Shown here: one piece after another, positions 52,601-61,621 of the stretch
How positions within the stretch are numbered: position 1 is the stretch's first letter
How the letters are laid out: each line of letters opens with the position of its first letter
Assembly (NCBI GenBank): GCA_013180625.2
Contig: SNVD02012321.1
Span: forward strand, 496,001 to 560,000
Direction of reading: 5' to 3'
Source of the DNA: Boswellia sacra
Taxonomy: Eukaryota > Streptophyta > Magnoliopsida > Sapindales > Burseraceae
Length of the DNA stretch: 64,000 nt
Position numbers and translations under genes: made by a program
The notes under the pieces: generated by a model
Seen by the model: only the letters and a program-made list of their open reading frames with translations
Told to the model about the DNA's origin: nothing
Databases searched by the model: none

Positions 52601-55600
52601 CCTCCACTTTTGAATTGCTAACACAATTGCCATGAGTTCCCTTTCATAAACTGACTTTACTCGCTTGCTTGGAGGAAGCATATGGCTGTAGAAGGCTATA
52701 GGTCTCTTCCCTTGCATCAGTACAGCCCCAACACCTATACCCGATGCATCAGTATCAATGACAAAGGGTTGGCTAAAATCTGGAAGGGCCAATACAGGTA
52801 CTGTAGTCATGGCCTTCTTTAGTCTATTAAAAGCCCCTTCTGCTTCTTCATTCCATGCAAATTTGTCTTTCTTAAGTTGCTGTGTCAGAGGATGAGCTAG
52901 GCTGCCATAACCAGCCACGAACTTTCTATAGTAACCTGTCAGCCCCAAAAAACCTCTTAATTCCTTCAAGTATCTGGGCGTGGGCCACTGTAACATCACT
53001 TCAATTTTTGAGTCATCCACTGCTACTCCCTCTGCTGAAATTATATGCCCAAGATACTCCAATTCTTGTTGAGCAAATAGACACTTTTTAAGATTAGCAA
53101 ATAATTGCTGTTCCTTAAGAATGTTCAGCACCACATTCAAATGCTGAATATGTTCTCCCGAGTTTCTGCTATACACTAATATATCATCAAAAAAAACCAG
53201 CACAAATTTCCTCAAGTATGCCCTGAAAATATCATTCATTAGAGCTTGAAAAGTCGATGGGGCGTTGGTTAGTCCGAAGGGCATTACCATGAACTCATAA
53301 TGGCCATTATGTGTCCGAAATGCTGTTTTGTGAATGTCTTCAGCTCGAATCCTTATCTGGTGGTAACCAGACTTGAGATCTAGCTTAGAAAAAACACAAG
53401 CTCAATGCAACTCATCTAGGAGCTCTTCTATAATCGGGATAGGATACTTATCGGGGATTGTTGCCTGGTTCAAGGCTCTGTAGTCAACACAAAATCTCCA
53501 ACTCCCGTCTTTTTTCTTCACCAGCAAAACCGGACTAGAGAATGGGCTGCTGCTTGCCCGAATTACACCTGCAGTCAGCATTTCCTGGACCAATCTTTCA
53601 ATCTCATCCTTCTGTATCTGAGGGTAACGGTAAGGTCGAACACTAATAGGCTGACTTCCCGTTTTGAGTATAATTGCATGTTCCCGCCCCTTGCTAGGTG
53701 GTAGCCCTGTAGGTAGTTCAAAAACGGACTGAAATCTGTTTAACAGGTCTTCCACTTCCTTGGGAATGTCCTTACTAGGACCAATAGGGGATACTGAGAT
53801 GGCACTCAGTTCCAACATCATTCCTTGGCGCCCTGCCCTTACTGCTTTGACAAAACTTTTAAATCTGACCTGGTATCTGCACAACCGGGGGTCCCCCTGC
53901 AGCAGAACCTGGTCACCCCCCACCTTGAATTCTAATTTTAGAGCCTTGCAATCAAATTTAATTACACCCAAAGTTTCCCGCCACAACATTCCTAACACCA
54001 CATCAGAGCCCCCAAGATCCAGAGGAAGAAATTCCTCCCTGATTTGTATGCCTTGTAGTGACAGGACCACACCTTTACAAATGCCTTCTCCCTTAACCGG
54101 CTCTCCAGTTCCTAATAGCACCCCATAACCATCAGTATTATCCACTGTCAGTCCTAATTTCTTAACTAGGTCCCTGGATATGAAATTATGGGTGGCTCCA
54201 GGGTCGATTAAAGCCACCACCTCCTCTCCACAGATCATGCCCCTCAGTTTCATTGTTTTGGGAGAGGTGAGACCAACTACAGAATTCATAGATAATTCAA
54301 CCAGTTCAAGATTAGTCTTGTTACCTCCATCCTCCTCCAGTAACTCTTCTTGCTCTATCAATGGCCCTTCATCCTCCTCTTGGACCACCATAACCTGGAA
54401 TTCTTTGAGTCTGCACCTATGTCCAGGAAAAAAATTTTCATCACAACGGTAACATAGTCCTTTTTCCCGTTTGGCCTGCAATTCAGTATCAGTCAGCTGT
54501 CGAAATTTGAGGCCAGAGGGATTTCTCCCACTGTTTTCTGTCAATTTCGTAGTTCTGCCTCCATGGAAGTCCAGGTTCCTTTCGGTGGCACTTGCAGACT
54601 CCAGAGTTCTGCGTCTGTCAATTGAAACTGCCCTGTAACTCTTCAGAGCATTATTCTTGTGCTCTAATTGTTGGGCTAAGCCCATGATTCGGTCCAGCCC
54701 GATGGGCCTGAAGGCCCGAAGTTCGGCCCGCAAGTCTGGCCTCAGTCTGTTTATAAACTGCCCCTCCAGCAGGTGTTCCGGCAACTCTCCCATCGATGAT
54801 GCCACCCTTTCAAACTGCCGGCGATATTCCCTGACCGTTCCTTCCTGCCGGAGAGCTAGAAATTGCTCAAAGATCCCCTCTTGACTTTCTCGGAAACGCT
54901 CCAGTAACAGCGATTTCAGTTTCGCCCAGGATCGGAAGGCTCGTCGCGAGTCCTCCCACTGATGCCATGCAAACGCCTCTCCCTCCATAGACACCGCGGC
55001 GGCCATCAACTTCTTCGCTTCGCTCATTCGATTTAGGGCAAAAAAATACTCCGCTCGGTAGATCCACTCGTCCGGATCTCCTCCCTGAAACGCCGGCAGC
55101 TCCACTCGACGAGTTCGGATCTCTCCTCTCGCTGGATCGTCGCCGCCGCCGGCTCCGGCGGTGTAAGGAGGTACTCCTCCTCCCGATCCTCCCATCGGCG
55201 ACCTATGTTTGGTCGACGATGCCGAACGGTGGTCTTGCCTTCTGCCGTTATGGCCTCCAGCTTCTCCAAGATCGCCGCCATTCCCTGCTCAAGGATTTGA
55301 ACCTTCGCCATCCCTTCCTTGACAGATGCGAGATCGTTCTGCATGATCTGCACTTTTTCTTCGATCGTGTCCATTCTTCCATCTCCCTTCTTCGCCATTT
55401 CCAGGTAAGTGCTATGATACCAAATTGATAGGTTCTGTCTTCACCTTCACACACCTCACGGTAGATTGAGCTAGGATTTTCTAGAGTTAAATGGAATTGA
55501 AGATTATAGAGAGATAAATGGAAGAGAAACTTGTAGAATTATGAGTCTTTGGCAGGATTTTCGAGAGTCCTGCCAGCTCTCCCCTAAACAAAACTCTTAA

Positions 55601-58600
55601 CAATCAGATTAGACAATCCTCTTCTCGCCCTCCCCTACTTTTTTTTATATTCCGTTAACTAACTTCTCATATCCCAATCAGATAAGACAATCCTCTTCTC
55701 GCCCTCCCCTACTTTTTTTTATATTCCGTTAACTAACTTCTCATATCCCAAGGCAACAACCTAACTAACTCCCTCAGCACTCAAAACAACACAGCCATAA
55801 CAAAAATTAACAGAATTATAAAAACAGACTCTCTCTCAAAAACTCTGTTGAATTCCCATCTCTGCCCCTCACTAATTCTTTTGGTGGCGTCTAGCATAGG
55901 TGAATTTGATTGGGGGTTTATCAGATGTTCATTCATTTCTTTGCCTTCAATAATATACCTCATATTTCAACTGCAGGTGAGATCTCTAACCTTAGATGTC
56001 AAGGTCTGGGAACCTACAATCTTGGACTTATTTGGCGCTTTGGGTAATGCTTATTGTAACTCAATATGGGAAGGATCACTCCTTAAGGATGGAAGGTAAT
56101 AATTTTTAATCCAATACAATATAAAACATCTTATATGTTGTCAAGTTTATTTGTTTGTTGGAAATATTTATGTGAAACATTGGTGCGATTGTCAATTCTG
56201 TTCATTGGAGCCCCTTTTTGTCCTTTTTCTTTTTTGTTTATTTATTTGTGGGTGGGGGAGAAGGTAATGGGATATTTGGAATAAGAAGGAATAAAATCAG
56301 CTATTGTTTGGAATTGGAATTGCCATAGCATGGTCCTTCAAGAAAGATACTTATGACTTAAACCTTCAGTTTTCTTTTTATAAAATTATTGTTACCAGGG
56401 ATTAGATCCCATGCATGTGGATTTTCTAGTCTAGAGAATTTTCTGTTGCAGCAGAGAAGTTGATTTTATGATGTATCGGACATTTAATTTATTTATTTAT
56501 GTATTTGCTATGAAATATAAGATCCATATAAATTCTATGTAAAGGTGAAACAACAGTGGACCCGGTACCACTACAAAGAAAGAAAACCCTACTCTCCGGC
56601 TAGGAAAATAAAAATATAACTAAAGAAAGAAGATTACGAGAGTATGAATGGTCCCAAAACTTTGGCCACTGAACAGGTGAAAGTCACTGTCTGCTTGGTG
56701 GATCAGGTGATCTAAGTCTCAGATTCAGTTTTTCACATCACACGCCAGTGGGCGGTGACATAAGTCTAATGATACTTTAATTGAATAATGTCCTCTGGTT
56801 TAGTTTAAGTTGTTACTATTTGTGAAAGTCACTAAATTAGTGATATGAATGATATTCTACTTGGAAAGCTTAGGGTTTAATATATTTCTTGGTGATTGTA
56901 TGATAATTTGTAATCTCAGAGGGAAGGTAAAACAAAGATGTTTACAAAAAAGTCTTCTATGTAATTTTTGATGCTGAATGTTTGTGATCGCTATCTCATT
57001 GAGTATAATAAGTAGTTCATTTTTTTTTTCACTTCTTTTAAGTCATTAAAGAGAGTGCCTGTGTGGTTAAGAAAGCTTGAATTTGTCATGTGGGTAATTG
57101 ATTTTCCAATTCAGCACCTTAATTTTTTTAAACTGATATATTGGGTGGTTGTTTATCATAGAATTCCTGTTGTGTATATTTTGTGCAGAGTGGATGGATC
57201 AAATGCTAGCAAAACATCAATCAGGAAACCATCCCCTAAAGACATTATTGGCTATAAGGAGCAATACATTTATGCAAAGGTACTTAGTTATCTTCTTTTC
57301 TTGTAATGTTATGGGAATCAGCATATAGGTGGCACCAATGGCTAAATTGTTTACATAACTTGAAAGTCAGGAAAAACATTCTAATGATTTACTTCAGCAT
57401 CTATATTTTACTATGATAGGTTGCCTTTTCTATTTCTTTTGTATTATAGGATAACTCAACACCACATTATCATGCCGTATTAGTGCTATATACTTGGTGA
57501 TTGACTTGAAGTTTGTTCTTTTTTGCATTGGATATTTAGTTTGCTGAATGCAGGTTGTGGTTAGTGAGTTTCATGTTTTTATAATAGTTAATGCAAGGGA
57601 TTATTGGTGTTTGTACTATTAATGTGTGGAATATCAAATCTTAAAAAGTATTAAATCTATGTTTCTATATCCATGTTCAACCTGGAAGCTTGAAATGAAA
57701 GGGCTTGCTAGTTTTTTGAACCATTAAGCATTGTGAGTTCAAGCTTTATGGTATTGAAAGAAAATTTCTCCATAATTTGTACATGTACTCACATTTCCTG
57801 AAGACAAGCTATCCTCTGTATCAATATCTAAAGTTTGTAGTTTTATAAATTCATGTTAAATTATTGAAACTGTTGTGAATTAGTCTTTACTTTCGCTGGC
57901 TCTGCGAGGAGGCTTTGATATTAAAGTTAAAACTTACTTTGGTTTTACTTAACCAGTATGCAGAGAAGTTGCTAATCTCCAGAGATAAAACTGCATCTTG
58001 CAATGAGTCTTACGCCAAACGTATCTGGGAAGCAGTTAAGTCTCAAAATTTGCGAGAAATATATTGCCTCATTGTGATCTCAGATGTAGATATCATCAAT
58101 ACCACATACGATGATGTGGTTGATGTAGATTTATATCACCACATTAATGATGTGCAAAACTCGGAATCTAATAGCATCAAAGTGAAAAGGAAAAATCACG
58201 ATCCAACAGCCTGTCAAAGAATCAAGGATGGCAATGATCCAGGGAACTGTCTTCAAGGTTGTTCATTATTGCATCTGGCATGCCACTCTGGCAATGCTGT
58301 TATGGTTGAACTTCTTATACAATTTGGTGCTAATATAAATTTGCGCGATTTCCATGGAAGAACTCCTTTGCACCATTGCATCTTCACCAGGAATAACTCA
58401 TTCGCAAAGTTGTTACTTAGAAGGTAAAATTTTGTGATAATTCCTATTTCCCATAATGACTAAATGATTTGATCAAGCATATTATAGATATTGCCACTTT
58501 TTATCACTTGTTAATGTAGGATTTATTGTGTGATTGCTTAGTAGTTGCATGATACAATAGCACTCTCCATTCTATTCTCACTTTGGACATTAGATTTAAT

Positions 58601-58741
58601 ACTTATATTCTAACTTGAATGCCATCCAGGGGTGCACGCCCATCAATAAAGGATGGAGGGGGCCTAAGTGCACTGGAAAGGGCAATGGAGATGGGAGCAA
58701 TTACAGATGAGGAGCTATTTATTTTACTCGCGGAAACCTAG
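37601..58741 (+). CDS. AGD4: Arf GTPase-activating protein with BAR, PH and ankyrin domains (AGD2/AGD4 type)
   Basis: Activates GTP hydrolysis by Arf small G proteins in vesicle traffic (ACAP/ASAP-like class). Exons: 37601-37648, 38033-38109, 39212-39312, 40394-40464, 41379-41441, 41797-41841, 42796-42861, 44168-44215, 44303-44398, 44497-44538, 46920-47135, 47340-47471, 48208-48423, 49604-49687, 49778-50050, 55977-56095, 57189-57279, 57957-58423, 58630-58741. They sum to 2367 nt in one frame, 788 residues. BAR domain about 1-250; PH about 295-430 ([20 protein letters not shown]); ArfGAP about 475-590 with the zinc site CX2CX16CX2C (C490, C493, C510, C513) followed by the catalytic arginine R518 in VHRNLG; ankyrin repeats about 695-770 ([17 protein letters not shown]). 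Closer to AGD2/AGD4 than to AGD1 or AGD3; I cannot choose firmly between 2 and 4. Introns hold LINE pieces and a gypsy element. Confidence 0.93.
38340..39130 (+). mobile_element. Probable LINE (L1-type) ORF2 remnant in AGD intron 2
   Basis: In scattered frames one can read phrases such as [20 protein letters not shown] near 38880-38940 and GLGNLVKR near 38650. These resemble the C-terminal part of plant LINE ORF2 proteins. Badly decayed, ends not found. Confidence 0.45.
42748..42769. repeat. CT microsatellite in AGD intron 6
   Basis: Run of TCTCTC units followed by poly-T, about 45 bases before the acceptor of exon 7. It may act as part of the polypyrimidine tract. Confidence 0.8.
45160..46145 (-). 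mobile_element. LINE (L1-type) ORF2 C-terminal fragment in AGD intron 10
   Basis: On the minus strand, 45851-46141 reads [20 protein letters not shown] and WRF, then 45658-45843 reads [20 protein letters not shown]. Both are typical of the end of plant LINE ORF2. Frames are broken. A T-run at about 45162-45177 on the plus strand would be the poly-A tail of the minus-strand element. 5'-truncated, as is usual for LINEs. Confidence 0.75.
50588..51011 (-). repeat. Gypsy 3' LTR (424 bp)
   Basis: TG...CA ended. Matches the 5' LTR apart from about four substitutions seen by eye and the absence of the 74-bp duplication. Confidence 0.95.
51062..53401 (-). pseudogene. Gypsy pol, 3' part (RT-RNase H-integrase-chromodomain)
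   Basis: Continues the frame of the upstream gag-pol after one stop codon and stays open to 51062; its first ATG is at 53290. RT catalytic box FFDDILVYS near 53190; RNase [14 protein letters not shown] near 52750; integrase zinc finger ([21 protein letters not shown]) near 52080-52180; integrase core with [15 protein letters not shown] and [17 protein letters not shown]-type [10 protein letters not shown] near 51280; chromodomain-like [15 protein letters not shown] at the end. The stretch usual between the GPF motif and the chromodomain appears to be missing. Confidence 0.92.
53402..55398 (-). pseudogene. Gypsy gag-protease-RT, 5' part
   Basis: Begins at an ATG (55398) near the primer site with a coiled-coil-like gag N-terminus. 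That frame is lost and the gag continues in another frame from about 55195 ([32 protein letters not shown]). A zinc knuckle [14 protein letters not shown] follows near 54430, protease DPGATHNFI near 54180, and the start of RT ([20 protein letters not shown]) near 53470. It ends at an in-frame TGA, 53402-53404. So the lesions in this part are one frameshift around 55200-55260 and one nonsense codon. Confidence 0.9.
55412..55425 (-). other. Gypsy primer-binding site
   Basis: ATTTGGTATCATAG on the minus strand, immediately after the 5' LTR. It resembles the methionine initiator tRNA primer site. Confidence 0.75.
55426..55923 (-). repeat. Gypsy 5' LTR (498 bp)
   Basis: Same as the 3' LTR but longer by exactly 74 bases because of a tandem duplication at 55602-55675 and 55676-55749. 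Confidence 0.95.
55602..55749. repeat. 74-bp tandem duplication inside the gypsy 5' LTR
   Basis: Units 55602-55675 and 55676-55749, both AATCAGATNAGACAATCC to CATATCCC, with one base difference seen. The 3' LTR has one unit. Confidence 0.93.
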
Positions 58742-61621
58742 TAACTGACACAAATGACCTGCATGTGCAAGCCTTTGTCAAATCTCTCAACTCACTTGTG
58801 CTGGACAGACCTATTTTCCTTTAATTTTATGAATATATAGTCAGTCATTCTCCCTTTAGCTGTTGAAATAAGAAAATTTTTAGTTGTTTTTATTCATTTA
58901 TTTAATGATTACAAAATTATTCATAAAATTAATTCAACAAGTGAGAGATCATTTAACAATGTGTTTAGGCAAATTTTCTGCTGCAGGACAATGTGTTTTG
59001 CTATTTAACAGTTGATATGTAAAGGAATCTTGAACTATAAGTGAGACATAATTTAGATGTTTAATCTATGAATGTCAAAGCTAGGCTTTTTATCTTCTGG
59101 ATTGTAGGTGAAAATTATCTTCCCCTCTATTTCAATGCATCATATCTTAAGTTTTAGTTCCACATTAAAATCTGAAGTATAGAAAAGATTGGATTTTTGC
59201 TCACCAGTTCGTCTATTGTTAGCATTTGGCAGCGCTTGGTCTTTGTGATGGAAGGTTAATCCTGATACAGGAGTTAAAAAAATAAAAATAAAAAAAAACT
59301 ACAGCCGTTTTTAAAGTTCAAGAGAAGTTACGATGGAAATTCATTTCCTAAAGCTGTCTATTTATTTATTCATTTTCATTAGAATTGATTTTGCACAGGC
59401 TTTAGAATGTGTTTTGTTGCTTCAAATAGTATCTATTATTGAAATCTTATTTTTATTTTTCTTTATTCTTGAAAAAATTTCCCTAAATTGACAAGTGTTT
59501 TGCATAAAAAATTCATGTTCTGCAGTAATTTTAAAAGAGGGGAAATTCTGTGTAACTGGGGATGTTATCAAATATCAATAATGGGTTAATATGGACTCTG
59601 AGATCAATTATCATAAACTTTGTTCTAATTTACTTTTACATATGAGAGATGAAATAAGTTATTGGCCTATTTCTCAATGCTCTTGCCGCGAGTCCATCCT
59701 TGATTCCTCTCGATTAGATATCTGCATCCGCCGTGCCTGTAAATTAATTATGTTAAACTCGTTGGTCTTGGTATAAACAATGTATGTAAGATTTAAGTGA
59801 AAAGTGAAAAGTTTTGGTCTCGGATCAGTTTTTCCACCTGAGCATTGCATGGCTTCTTCGAGGCTCGCTGCGGTAGGGCTCAAACCTTTGACGTGCAAAT
59901 GAAACTGCCCAGGATAATTGTTTGCTAAGAATAATGACATTTTATTTCCCAAAACAAAAAACGAAAAGAAAGAAATAGAAATTAATAGAGAGATCTAAGT
60001 GAAGCTCACCATGCGAATATTATTCTCATTTGGCGAGGGCTTCAATGAAGTTCCTGAATTGACAAATCGCAGCATCGTCTGTTTCTTACCTATCAGTTTA
60101 TTTTTTTCTGGTTAAGCAATTTCTCAACTTAGAATCAAAACTAAAACTGACCGAATGTAGCATGTTTAGATTTTCTAAATGTTAATTAATATATATATAT
60201 ATATATATATATATTTTTCGCAATCTTTTATGCATCATTCAAAAAAAAAAAATGAACTTGTCATGGAACACATGGTATGTTAAACTTGCTTCATGACATC
60301 AGCACTGAAACGACAAAATCAAGATTTTCTTTTTAACCAAAAAAAAAAATCTTTTCAATATTCTTGTAAGCAGATAGACTATCAAAACAAAACTTAATAA
60401 GCTGATTTTATAGAGCCATTTTAATGCGAGTATAGAACCTCTCCTTGTCAAAAAGCTGCATAATAAAAATAATAGCACCTTAGATAAACAGCAATATTAT
60501 AAATTTTTCCATGTTTTGTGTTGGAAAAATGCTCTGTTGTAACCACTTTTTAATTATTAGAAATTCTTACCAAACTTCAATTGTTCAACTTGATTTAACC
60601 CAAAAAAAAAAAAGGAGTGTGTTGAACCTCCCCCTCTAGAAGAATGAAGATTAAACAGGGAAGCTTAGCGAACAAATGCCGTCCCAACATCAATCTTTTT
60701 TTTTTTTTTTTTTTTAACTTTCCAAGTGCTAGCCTCAGTGAACTCTCTGCCATTGACAAATATAAATTAGTCCTTGAGTGCATGCTTTAGTATTCAACAA
60801 TTCCTCTGTTGGTCAATGACAGAATTTTTAAATGTTGAGTTTAGCTAGCTTGGTAAGCAAATCACTTCTCTGCTTATCAAGAATGAATGAAACAAAAATA
60901 TAACAACATGCCCTTCATTACATCAAATAGCGCTTGGATGTACTTTGTAATCAAAAAATGAAAACAAAAAATCGTGAAAAAGCATGTATAACTAACTACT
61001 ATTTTGAAGACTTCGATCTCCAGAAAATTGAAGATAAAACAGAGCTAAGGAGAGAACCAAACCAAAGTAGCCAAAGTGAAAATTGGAAATGTAAAATCTT
61101 CTTGTCTTCTCTGTCTATTCTTTGTCCTATACAAACATTAGTTGATGACAATTAGAGAGGGCAAATGAGGTAACAAGTCAATATAAGACACCTTTCAACA
61201 TTTACCTTCTTCATATTCCAAAGAAACGCTCGTGAAGACCATATTTGAAACAATTTGAGATCATTATCAAATCTCTGCTTGATTAATTCTTGGAAAACAG
61301 CAAGACGGGAAAATTAATATTAGTTAAAGCAGCAGATGAACATTGTATTTGTTATCTGACACAAAATTTATCAACACAAATTTGACCCTGTAACCATACT
61401 CTAACATATTTCATTCTCACTTACCGTGGTAGTAATTAATTTCTTTAAAAATTGGTGGATAGATAGTAACTTCATATAGATTGTAGTTAAAATTTAAATA
61501 TGTTCTACAGGAGATGAAATTACCTGCGTGTTCAAAGAGAATCGAAGATGATTGTCCTGCAATTAATATTTTCTATCAACCTGTATGCAGAGATGTCATC
61601 AAGAATGTGAGAGATGTTGGG
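58742..61621. other. Intergenic between the AGD and CNL genes (tail to tail)
   Basis: No gene supported. It should hold both 3' UTRs because the two genes converge. It contains an AT run at about 60189-60214 and several homopolymer tracts, such as a T run near 60693-60714. Short open frames here (for example at 59674-59952 and 60934-61155) show no recognisable domain. Confidence 0.6.
60189..60214. repeat. AT dinucleotide microsatellite
   Basis: Uninterrupted TA repeat of about 13 units. Confidence 0.9.

Larger units (their letters stand above)
50588..55923 (-). mobile_element. Ty3/gypsy chromovirus LTR retrotransposon, 5336 bp, in AGD intron 15
   Basis: Minus strand, antisense to the host gene. 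LTRs at 50588-51011 (3') and 55426-55923 (5'), both TGATAGG...TTTATCA. Target duplication GATGT at 50583-50587 and 55924-55928. Primer site TTGGTATCATAGC on the minus strand beside the 5' LTR, and purine tract GGGCAGGGGG beside the 3' LTR. Domain order gag, protease, RT, RNase H, integrase, chromodomain. The LTRs differ at about four bases plus one 74-bp duplication, so the insertion is fairly recent. Coding region has few lesions. Confidence 0.96.

Noticed and set aside
51485..54884. Several plus-strand open frames across the gypsy element
   Set aside because: All are antisense shadows of the gag-pol reading on the minus strand.
59674..59952. 92-residue open frame on the minus strand between the AGD and CNL genes
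   Set aside because: No domain, no splice partner, and it falls where the AGD 3' flank is expected.
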